Shown here one piece after another: positions 1 through 5,576 of a stretch of 8,322 nucleotides of DNA. The notes under the pieces are model-generated. The model saw only the letters and a list, made by a program, of their open reading frames with translations, made no database searches and was not told where the DNA came from. This stretch comes from Chitinophagaceae bacterium (GTDB lineage: Bacteria > Bacteroidota > Bacteroidia > Chitinophagales > Chitinophagaceae). The stretch's first letter is position 1. The number at the start of each line of letters is the position of its first letter. The translations under genes were made by a program, and so were the position numbers. The DNA is taken from contig DMPB01000041.1 in the NCBI GenBank assembly GCA_003456175.1, forward strand, positions 14,714-23,035, given 5' to 3'.

Positions 1-480
1 AGCTTCTTTTTATTCATTGGTGTTTTAAGCTATGTGAACGCACTACTCATGAGCAACCCTCGTGTTATGTATGCCATGAGTACAGAAGGCAGCTTACCGA
101 AATGGTTTGGCAAAGAAAATAGTAACGGTGTACTTACAACATCACTTACCGTGTTCACTATTATTTGCATCATCATTCTTTTCTTTTCCCAAGAGTTTGA
201 AGAGATTCTCAGCTTCACTATTTTCTTAGATTGCTTTGGAATGATTGCAAGCAGTGCTACTATTTTCAAACTGCGCAAAAACACAACATATCTTAATAAT
301 ACTGGTATCTATCAAATGAAGCTATTCCCACTGCTACCCATTGTATTTATGATTGCCTATGCATTTGTTGGTATTAGCATTGCCATTGATAAACCTCAAA
401 CAGCACTTATTGGTGCGGGGGTATTACTTGCTTTTATGGCGCTTTATTTCTTACGTAAAAAATCTACAACAACCCACTAA
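1..480 (+). CDS. APC-family amino acid permease, C-terminal part (5' end outside window)
   Basis: Integral inner-membrane transporter of the amino acid-polyamine-organocation superfamily, expected to import or exchange an amino acid. The frame is open from base 1, so the gene begins upstream; 159 residues remain before the TAA. The family signature loop is visible: NPRVMYAMSTEGSLPKWFGK at window residues 19-38, matching the 'R-x-x-Y-A-M-(A/S)-x-(D/E)-G-x-L-P' loop of APC permeases. About five hydrophobic segments are seen, roughly residues 1-16, 46-64, 69-89, 105-126 and 130-150, followed by a short basic tail (LRKKSTTTH). This fits the last five helices of a 12-helix carrier. An internal GTG at base 34 is not the real start, since the frame continues to the window edge with hydrophobic sequence. 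The next gene begins 9 bases after the stop, suggesting one transcript. The substrate cannot be read from this part; a sulfur amino acid is a guess from the neighbour only. Confidence 0.88.
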   Translation, partial: SFFLFIGVLSYVNALLMSNPRVMYAMSTEGSLPKWFGKENSNGVLTTSLTVFTIICIIILFFSQEFEEILSFTIFLDCFGMIASSATIFKLRKNTTYLNNTGIYQMKLFPLLPIVFMIAYAFVGISIAIDKPQTALIGAGVLLAFMALYFLRKKSTTTH

Positions 481-489
481 AATCATCAT

Positions 490-1659
490 ATGCAGCTTTC
501 AGAAATCATTAATAGTTTAGGTGAAGAACGTGAGCATTACTTCAATGCTATGACGCCGCCGATTATGCAAACCAGCAATTTCGCATTCAATACTGTTGCC
601 GATTTGCGCCAAGCATTTGCTAACGAGTATGGCAGCTATCTATACAGCAGAGGTATTAACCCTACCGTAGATATACTTCGAAAAAAATTAGCTGCTTTAG
701 ATAATGCCGAAGATTGCCTCGTATTCAACAGTGGCGATGCTGCTATTACTGCTTGTGTAATGGCCAACCTTAATGCCGGCGATCATGCTATTGCCATTAA
801 TAACCCATACACCTGGGCTAAAAAGTTATTTGCCGAAACCCTGCCACGTTTTGGTATACAAACCACTTTCATCAACGGCACCGATATCAACAACTACCTA
901 AACGCAATACAACCTAATACTAAACTCATTTACTTAGAAAGTCCGAACAGCTTCACCTATGAGCTACAACCATTGGCCGAGGTAGCCCAACTGGCCAAGC
1001 AACACAATATCGTAACCATTATTGATAACACCTACTGCACGCCACTGTACCAACAACCTATTAGTATAGGCATCGATATCAGCATTCAAAGCGCCAGTAA
1101 ATACATTAGCGGCCATAGCGATGTTGTTGCTGGTGTAGCCTGTGGTAGCAAAGCCATGATGCAAAAAATATTCGATAACGAATACAATACCATGGGCAAT
1201 TGCATTATGCCCTTCAATGCTTGGCTGCTGCTGCGTGGCCTTCGCACCCTACCGATTCGATTAAAACACATTATCGAAACATCGGCAGCGGTAGTCGCTT
1301 ATTTAGAGCAACATCCAATAGTTGAACGCATATTATTTCCAACGCATCCTAGTTTTCCGCAGCAAGCACTCGCCTTACGGCAAATGAAAGTAGCATTCGG
1401 GTTAGTAACCTTTGTGCTCAAAGCAAATAACTTACAACAAGTAGAAGCTTTCTGCGAGGGCTTGCAGCATATTGCCATGGCAGTAAGTTGGGGCGGCCAC
1501 GAAAGCTTAATCATGCCCAAAGCAGCTTTTACAACCCACACAGAGTTCGATGCCAACAACGAACAACATCGTATGATACGCCTCTACATGGGTTTAGAAA
1601 CTGCCGACTATATTATCAACGATCTAGAACGTGGTTTTGCGGCTATGCAAAAAAGCTAA
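490..1659 (+). CDS. PLP-dependent Cys/Met metabolism enzyme (cystathionine gamma-synthase / methionine gamma-lyase family)
   Basis: A 389-residue, full-length, cytosolic fold-type I PLP enzyme of the trans-sulfuration family. Visible family landmarks: the phosphate-binding YSRGINPT (residues 52-59, with Y52 and R54); SGDAAI (81-86); Y107 in NNPYTW, at the place of the family's active-site tyrosine; ESPNS after the central strand; D180 in IIDNTY, which should contact the pyridine nitrogen; K204 in SASKYISGH, the Schiff-base lysine; PFNAWLLLRGLRTLP; SWGGHESL (333-340); and R364 in RMIRLYMGLE, the expected substrate carboxylate ligand. The glycine-rich 'YGGT' element of classical MetB/MGL is replaced by NNPYTW, and the usual SGM is SGD, so it belongs to a divergent subgroup. 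Synthase, beta-lyase and gamma-lyase activities cannot be separated from sequence alone. ATG at 490 is the first methionine after the permease stop and gives the normal N-terminus. Probably co-transcribed with the upstream permease. Bases 1371-1386 within it carry a copy of the dispersed motif. Confidence 0.9.
   Translation: MQLSEIINSLGEEREHYFNAMTPPIMQTSNFAFNTVADLRQAFANEYGSYLYSRGINPTVDILRKKLAALDNAEDCLVFNSGDAAITACVMANLNAGDHAIAINNPYTWAKKLFAETLPRFGIQTTFINGTDINNYLNAIQPNTKLIYLESPNSFTYELQPLAEVAQLAKQHNIVTIIDNTYCTPLYQQPISIGIDISIQSASKYISGHSDVVAGVACGSKAMMQKIFDNEYNTMGNCIMPFNAWLLLRGLRTLPIRLKHIIETSAAVVAYLEQHPIVERILFPTHPSFPQQALALRQMKVAFGLVTFVLKANNLQQVEAFCEGLQHIAMAVSWGGHESLIMPKAAFTTHTEFDANNEQHRMIRLYMGLETADYIINDLERGFAAMQKS
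1373..1386 (-). repeat. Dispersed 14-base motif, copy 1 (inside the PLP enzyme gene)
   Basis: On the minus strand it reads CATTTGCCGTAAGG, one mismatch from the consensus CATTTACCGTAAGG. Extended to 1371-1386, its reverse complement matches the intergenic copy at 6723-6738 exactly over 16 bases. In the coding frame it falls in ALRQMK, a region that aligns normally with the family, so nothing is disrupted. It may be a chance match under coding constraint. Confidence 0.45.
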
Positions 1660-1674
1660 TGCAAAGTGCAATCG

Positions 1675-1688
1675 CATTTACCGTAAGG
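1675..1688 (+). repeat. Dispersed 14-base motif, copy 2 (exact consensus, intergenic)
   Basis: Reads CATTTACCGTAAGG, 16 bases after the stop of the PLP enzyme gene and about 84 bases before the TolC-family start. The following GGTATAAAT places a TAAAT 3' of the core opposite ATTTA, allowing an imperfect hairpin with a GTAA loop and a small bulge. No U-tract follows, so it does not look like an intrinsic terminator. Confidence 0.75.
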
Positions 1689-1736
1689 GTATAAATAACC
1701 TCTTAATGGGGCAAAATACCGCTTATCTAAAAGCAC

Positions 1737-1767
1737 TGTGCTACTAAGCAAGGTGCAAATACTTTTG
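1737..1767 (+). promoter_or_regulatory. Possible Bacteroidota-type promoter for the TolC/adaptor operon
   Basis: TACTTTTG at 1760-1767 matches the Bacteroidota -7 consensus TAnnTTTG fully. TGTG at 1737-1740, 19 bases upstream, is a 3-of-4 match to the -33 TTTG. The -7 box ends only four bases before the ATG at 1772, so a transcript from it would start at or next to the start codon. The palindrome AGCAC-T-GTGCT (1732-1742) overlaps the -33 box and could be an operator. Both readings rest on short motifs in AT-rich DNA. Confidence 0.35.
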
Positions 1768-1771
1768 AAAT

Positions 1772-3232
1772 ATGCTTAGGAAATTAATCATACTCTTAAC
1801 CCTTGCTGGTTCAACTACCATAGCAAGCGCTCAAGAAACTTGGACGCTCCGCCGTATGGTAGACCATGCCATGCAACAGAATATATCTGTTAAACAGGCC
1901 GATGTTCAGGCACGTATTCAAGCCTTGGTGCTACAACAAGCCAAGTATAACCAATTACCAAGTGCTAGCTTCGGAACCGGACTTGGTATGCAATTTGGCC
2001 GTAGTATTGACCCTACCACTAACCAGTTCACCACAACCCAGTTATTATTTAATAACCTTTCGGTAAATGGTGGTATACAATTGTACAATGCCGGTCAAAT
2101 CAAAAACAACATCGCTTATAGTGCACTATTGGTACAAGCAAGCTTGGCCGATAAAGCCAAAGCTGCTAACGATATTGCTTTAAGCGTTTGTAATTTTTAT
2201 CTGCAAGCCTTAGCAGCACGTGAACAAGTAAAAATTAGTGCTGTACAAATCGGACAAACTAAGGCTCAACTAGATATTACCCGCAAGCGAGTGGAAGCGG
2301 GTAACCTACCAGAACTGAATGTTGCAGAATTAGAAGCACAACTTGCCAACGATTCATCGAACTACATTACCAGCGAGGTTAATTTCCAACAAGCTGTGTT
2401 AAGCTTGAAGGCTTTGCTTAATCTGAATATGGCAGAACCTTTTGCTATTGATACACCATCCGTTAATAACATTCCACTACAGGGCTTATTAGATTTACAG
2501 CCCGATTATGTGTATAATCTTGCACGTAATAACCAACCACAACAATTAGGCGATAGCCTACGTATTGCCGCAGCTAAGCAAAACATTAAAATTGTACGTG
2601 CAGGGTTTTATCCAACCGTCTCTTTTGGCTATAACCTAACATCGGCATTTGCCAATACACTAAAAACAATAGATCCAAGTTCATTTGCTATTACGGGTGC
2701 AGCACCTACAGGCTCTTTTGTAACGGTAGGTGGTACAAATTATGCAGTACTAGAACCAACAGTTGCTTTTAAAACCATGCAACGCAATTTTGGTCAGTGG
2801 TGGGATGGTTATGGCCGTCAGGTAGATCAAAACTTTCGCCAAAGCGTAGCTTTTCAAGTGAATGTTCCCATCTTTAATAACGCTAATAATACTCGCATTA
2901 GTTACAACCGTGCTAAGTTAGATGTGCAAAATCAGCAGTTAGTGCAGCAAGGAAACCTTCAAAAACTACAACAAGATATTTACACAGCTTATACTGCTGC
3001 CGAAGCAGCCATGCGTAGGTTTTATGCAGGACAAAAAAGCGTAGAAAGTGCTCAAAAAGCCTATGAATTTGCCTTAAAACGTTACGACGCAGGCCTGCTT
3101 CCTACTATAGATTTAATTACCAACCAGAACAACTTACTCAGAGCTAAATTGCAGCAACTCAACAATCAGTACGATTACATCTTCCGAATGAAGTTGCTCG
3201 AATTTTATAAAGGTCAAGGCCTACAACTCTAA
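1772..3232 (+). CDS. TolC-family outer membrane efflux protein
   Basis: A 486-residue outer-membrane channel component of tripartite export systems; three copies would form a barrel plus a periplasmic alpha-helical tunnel. An N-terminal signal peptide is clear: positively charged MLRK, a hydrophobic core ILLTLAG, and an ASA|QE cleavage site after residue 20. The mature protein shows the duplicated OEP pattern. The first half has long Q/A-rich helices after WTLRRMVDHAMQQN. The second half begins around the SLRIAAAKQNIKIVRAGFYP segment (a typical 'P-x-(V/L)-x-(F/L)' strand entry) and ends with YEFALKRYDAGLLPTIDLI, the family's 'RY-x-x-G' equivalent element. A segment rich in aromatic residues and glycine (FGQWWDGYG) lies before the second strand pair, as in many Bacteroidota homologues. 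Length is normal. It is 33 bases upstream of a HlyD-type adaptor in the same direction and surely belongs with it. Substrate unknown. Bases 2056-2069 hold a near copy of the dispersed motif. Confidence 0.92.
   Translation: MLRKLIILLTLAGSTTIASAQETWTLRRMVDHAMQQNISVKQADVQARIQALVLQQAKYNQLPSASFGTGLGMQFGRSIDPTTNQFTTTQLLFNNLSVNGGIQLYNAGQIKNNIAYSALLVQASLADKAKAANDIALSVCNFYLQALAAREQVKISAVQIGQTKAQLDITRKRVEAGNLPELNVAELEAQLANDSSNYITSEVNFQQAVLSLKALLNLNMAEPFAIDTPSVNNIPLQGLLDLQPDYVYNLARNNQPQQLGDSLRIAAAKQNIKIVRAGFYPTVSFGYNLTSAFANTLKTIDPSSFAITGAAPTGSFVTVGGTNYAVLEPTVAFKTMQRNFGQWWDGYGRQVDQNFRQSVAFQVNVPIFNNANNTRISYNRAKLDVQNQQLVQQGNLQKLQQDIYTAYTAAEAAMRRFYAGQKSVESAQKAYEFALKRYDAGLLPTIDLITNQNNLLRAKLQQLNNQYDYIFRMKLLEFYKGQGLQL
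2056..2069 (-). repeat. Near copy of the dispersed motif, copy 3 (inside the TolC-family gene)
   Basis: Minus strand reads CATTTACCGAAAGG, one mismatch from the consensus, with the central four bases GAAA instead of GTAA. It encodes part of NNLSVNG on the plus strand. Since it lies in a coding region and the surrounding protein is ordinary, this copy could be coincidence. Confidence 0.35.
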
Positions 3233-3265
3233 ACCAACTTACAAACAACACGAACTATTAAGTAT

Positions 3266-4615
3266 ATGAGCAAAGGATTAAAATGGACAATAGGCATTTT
3301 GGTGGTACTAGTAATAGCACTGGTTGCCATGAGCAAAGCTGGTGTTTTCGGTAAAGACGAAGGCACTAAAGTAGTAGCTGAAGATGTACAAAAACGTACC
3401 ATCATAGAAACAGTAACCGCAAGCGGAAAGGTATTTCCCGAGGTTGAAGTTAAAATTAGTCCTGACGTTTCTGGGGAAATCGTAGAACTAAATGTAGCCG
3501 AAGGCGATACCGTTCGTAAGGGCCAAGTACTTGCTCGTATTTATGCAGATATCTATGCGAGCCAAAGAGACCAAGCAGCAGCAGTAGTGCGCCAGCAAGA
3601 AGCACAAGTAAGCAATAGCCAAGCTCAAATTGCAGGCTTAAAAGCTGTGGTAAATCAAACATATGCCGCTTACAAGCGCCAAAAACAATTGTTCGACGAG
3701 AAAGTAATAAGCCGCCAAGAGTTTGAGCAAGCAGAACAAGCTTACCTAAGCGCCAAGGCCAATCTCGATGCTGCCGATGAAAATGTAAAAGCTACCAAAG
3801 CGGCAGTATCAAGTGCACAAAGTAGCTTACAACGTGCCGCAAAAGATTTAGGTCGTACAACTTTAACCGCTCCTATGGATGGTGTTGTAAGCCTACTAGC
3901 AATTAAAAAAGGAGAACGTGTTGCCGGTAACAGTTTTAACGTTGGTACTGAAATGATGCGTATTGCCGATTTGAGCAGTATTGAAGCGCAAGTAGATGTT
4001 GGTGAAAATGATATCCCAAAAGTATCTGTTGGCGATACAGCATTAGTAGAAGTTGATGCCTACAATAATCGCAAGTTCAAAGGCGTAGTATACAAAATAG
4101 CCAATCCCACCACCAGTCTTGTAAGCACTAGTACCACTGTAACCAACTACAAAGTACACATACGCTTACTACCTAGCAGTTATGCCGACCTTATTGGCAA
4201 TGGCAAGCCTTTCCCTTTCCGCCCGAATATGACTGCTAGTGCCGATATTCAAACACGTACAGAAAAAGATGTGGTAACAGTTCCTTTAAATGCAGTAACC
4301 ACACGTGACAAAAAAGATGAGGCAAAAGATAAGAGCAAGGTAAAAGCCGACGAAAAGAAAGATGAAAACACACCAACATCCTCCGACGATGATATCCAAG
4401 AAGTAGTATTTGCAGTACAGGCCAATGGCACCGTGAAGAAGATAGTTGTTAAAACTGGTATTCAAGATATCAATTACATTCAAATTCTTTCAGGCCTAGC
4501 ACCAGGTACTAAAGTAGTAGTTGGCCCATACGATGTAGTGAGCAAAACCCTTAAAGATGGTGGCAAAATTAAAGTTGTAACGAAAGACGAATTGGTTACA
4601 GGAAGCAAGAAATAA
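3266..4615 (+). CDS. HlyD/MacA-type periplasmic adaptor subunit (efflux RND/ABC transporter)
   Basis: A 449-residue membrane-fusion protein that would bridge an inner-membrane pump and the TolC-family channel. In order: a single N-terminal membrane anchor (residues 7-23, IGILVVLVIALVAM); the first half of a lipoyl-like domain (about 50-92, SPDVSGEIVELNVAEGDTV); a long alpha-helical hairpin rich in A, Q and K (about 95-195), predicted coiled coil, for contact with the channel; the second lipoyl half with TAPMDGVVSLLAIKKGERV (201-219); a beta-barrel domain (about 235-345); and a C-terminal membrane-proximal domain (about 377-440). An unusual insert of about 29 residues at 348-376, almost entirely K, D, E and S, interrupts the start of the membrane-proximal domain. 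The start ATG is the first in frame after the preceding stop and precedes the anchor directly. A strong terminator follows 24 bases after the stop, so the operon ends here without a pump gene. Confidence 0.92.
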   Translation: MSKGLKWTIGILVVLVIALVAMSKAGVFGKDEGTKVVAEDVQKRTIIETVTASGKVFPEVEVKISPDVSGEIVELNVAEGDTVRKGQVLARIYADIYASQRDQAAAVVRQQEAQVSNSQAQIAGLKAVVNQTYAAYKRQKQLFDEKVISRQEFEQAEQAYLSAKANLDAADENVKATKAAVSSAQSSLQRAAKDLGRTTLTAPMDGVVSLLAIKKGERVAGNSFNVGTEMMRIADLSSIEAQVDVGENDIPKVSVGDTALVEVDAYNNRKFKGVVYKIANPTTSLVSTSTTVTNYKVHIRLLPSSYADLIGNGKPFPFRPNMTASADIQTRTEKDVVTVPLNAVTTRDKKDEAKDKSKVKADEKKDENTPTSSDDDIQEVVFAVQANGTVKKIVVKTGIQDINYIQILSGLAPGTKVVVGPYDVVSKTLKDGGKIKVVTKDELVTGSKK

Positions 4616-4638
4616 GCTGTTTTAAAATATGTTGAGTT

Positions 4639-4670
4639 AAAGGCTGTTACTTCGGTAGCAGCCTTTTTTT
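4639..4670 (+). terminator. Intrinsic terminator of the TolC/adaptor operon
   Basis: A 12-base stem (4639-4650 with 4655-4666, one G-U wobble, AAAGGCTGTTAC against GTAGCAGCCTTT) closed by a TTCG tetraloop (4651-4654), running into seven T at 4664-4670. Stem, stable loop and U-tract are all present, starting 24 bases after the adaptor stop. Confidence 0.93.
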
Positions 4671-4703
4671 ATGGGTGGCCACCAACGCCAAAGTGTAGGC
4701 TTA

Positions 4704-4717
4704 CCTTCCGGTAAATG
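4704..4717 (-). repeat. Dispersed 14-base motif, copy 4 (intergenic)
   Basis: Minus strand reads CATTTACCGGAAGG, one mismatch from the consensus (GGAA for GTAA at the centre). With its flank it forms a small perfect hairpin, TTACC-TTCC-GGTAA at 4701-4714 on the plus strand. It lies between the two convergent terminators, in the same orientation as copy 6. Confidence 0.65.
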
Positions 4718-4740
4718 TAGTATCGGTGTGGAACGTAAAA

Positions 4741-4754
4741 TATTTACCGTAAGG
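4741..4754 (+). repeat. Dispersed 14-base motif, copy 5 (intergenic)
   Basis: Reads TATTTACCGTAAGG, differing from the consensus only in the first base. It is the left arm of the 13-base inverted repeat around the minus-strand terminator and lies just downstream of that terminator's U-tract on the minus strand. Confidence 0.7.
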
Positions 4755-4757
4755 CAT

Positions 4758-4793
4758 AAAAAAACATCCCAATACATATTTTGTAATGGGATG
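4758..4793 (-). terminator. Intrinsic terminator of the two-component operon
   Basis: Arms 4765-4776 (CATCCCAATACA) and 4782-4793 (TGTAATGGGATG) pair over 12 positions with one internal mismatch around a 5-base loop. On the minus strand the hairpin is followed by seven T (complement of the A run at 4758-4764). It lies 37 bases beyond the response regulator stop. Because the plus strand lacks a T-run after 4793, it is directional for the minus-strand operon. Confidence 0.88.
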
Positions 4794-4810
4794 CTCGCAT
4801 CATGTTTTTA

Positions 4811-4824
4811 CCTTACGGTAAATG
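4811..4824 (-). repeat. Dispersed 14-base motif, copy 6 (exact consensus, in the 3' UTR of the response regulator gene)
   Basis: Minus strand reads CATTTACCGTAAGG exactly. With its flank it gives the hairpin TTTACC-TTAC-GGTAAA at 4807-4822, six perfect pairs. In the minus-strand transcript the loop would be GUAA. It sits between the response regulator stop codon (4831) and the operon terminator, so it should be transcribed. Confidence 0.75.
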
Positions 4825-4830
4825 AACGTA

Positions 4831-5565
4831 TTACAGGCTCATCATTTCTTTGAACTTCACTGTTTGTCTGCGACTTACCTCAATTTTTTCGCCACCTTTT
4901 AGTTCTAATAACAAACCGCCATTAAAGTAGGGTTCTACTTTTTCAATCCATCGTAGGTTTATGATATGCTTGCGATTAGCTCTAAAGAAAACTTTGGTAT
5001 CTAAACGCTCTTCTAAAGCATTTAGACTTTTGAGAATAAGGGGTTTGTTATTACCAAAAAACACCTTGGCATAGTTACCAACACTTTCAAACAAGCGAAT
5101 TTCATTCAACTTTACAAACCAACAGCGTTCGCCATCTTTCACAAATACTTGATCATGCTCACTTAATGGCCCACGAATATGAGCACCATTAGCACCATGT
5201 TGCTTTTGTAGCTCGTCGTGCAATTTGTGAATGGCATCTGTTAGGCGTTTGGGCTCAACTGGCTTTAAAAGGTAGTCGAGTGCATTAACTTCAAAAGCCT
5301 TTAGTGCATATTCATCGTAAGCGGTGGTGAAGATTACATGTGGTGCTTTTTCTAGCTGCTCTAACAGGTCGAAGCCTGTTTTACCAGGCATTTGAATGTC
5401 TAGAAAAATAAGGTCGGGATGAAGAGTTTCAATTTTTTCAATGCCTTCATCTACATTAGCGGCTTCGTCAATTACTTCAATGTCAGAAAAATCTTGTAGC
5501 ATTTTTCTGAGTTCACTTCGAGCTAAACGCTCATCGTCGATAATAATGGTTTTAATGGTAGCCAT
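4831..5565 (-). CDS. LytTR-family two-component response regulator
   Basis: A 244-residue cytoplasmic transcription regulator. The receiver domain (about 5-118) has the acidic pair D10/D11 in IIIDDE, the phospho-acceptor D56 in LIFLDIQMPG, the switch threonine (T80/T81, FTTAYDEYA) and K101 in DYLLKPVE. After a linker of about 20 residues (120-137, KQHGANGAH), a LytTR DNA-binding domain covers about 138-242, with typical VKDGERCWFVKLNEIRLFES, FFRANRKHIINL (193-204) and EVSRRQTVKFKEMM. LytTR domains bind imperfect direct repeats through an unusual beta fold. The kinase gene is immediately upstream, 11 bases apart and in the same direction, so the two form a cognate pair. The ATG at 5565 gives the standard N-terminus. 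Target genes cannot be read from this; the neighbouring efflux genes and the operon itself are candidates only by proximity. Confidence 0.95.
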   Translation of the reverse strand: MATIKTIIIDDERLARSELRKMLQDFSDIEVIDEAANVDEGIEKIETLHPDLIFLDIQMPGKTGFDLLEQLEKAPHVIFTTAYDEYALKAFEVNALDYLLKPVEPKRLTDAIHKLHDELQKQHGANGAHIRGPLSEHDQVFVKDGERCWFVKLNEIRLFESVGNYAKVFFGNNKPLILKSLNALEERLDTKVFFRANRKHIINLRWIEKVEPYFNGGLLLELKGGEKIEVSRRQTVKFKEMMSL

Positions 5566-5576
5566 TGTTAACCTGT

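Larger units (their letters stand above)
4731..4830. repeat. 13-base inverted repeat around the minus-strand terminator, flanked by a 7-base direct repeat
   Basis: ATTTACCGTAAGG at 4742-4754 and its exact reverse complement at 4811-4823 enclose 56 bases that hold the minus-strand terminator hairpin. The unit is flanked by GAACGTA at 4731-4737 and again at 4824-4830. The right direct repeat abuts the inverted arm directly; the left one is four bases away. Inverted arms plus a short direct repeat resemble a miniature transposable element of about 86 bases (4738-4823), but no transposase or second full copy is in the window. The right end lies directly against the stop codon of the response regulator gene. 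Confidence 0.45.

Noticed and set aside
34..480. GTG at base 34 as the start of a small 148-residue protein
   Set aside because: The frame is open to the window edge with hydrophobic sequence that matches an APC permease helix, so the gene is cut by the window rather than short.
4701..4824. CRISPR-like array from the three clustered motif copies
   Set aside because: The copies are 12-14 bases, in mixed orientation and unequally spaced, one pair encloses a terminator, and no cas genes are nearby.
4671..4853. A 60-codon plus-strand open frame in the convergent intergenic region
   Set aside because: It runs through the minus-strand terminator, three repeat copies and the antisense end of the response regulator gene, begins at the U-tract of the upstream terminator and has no protein-like character.
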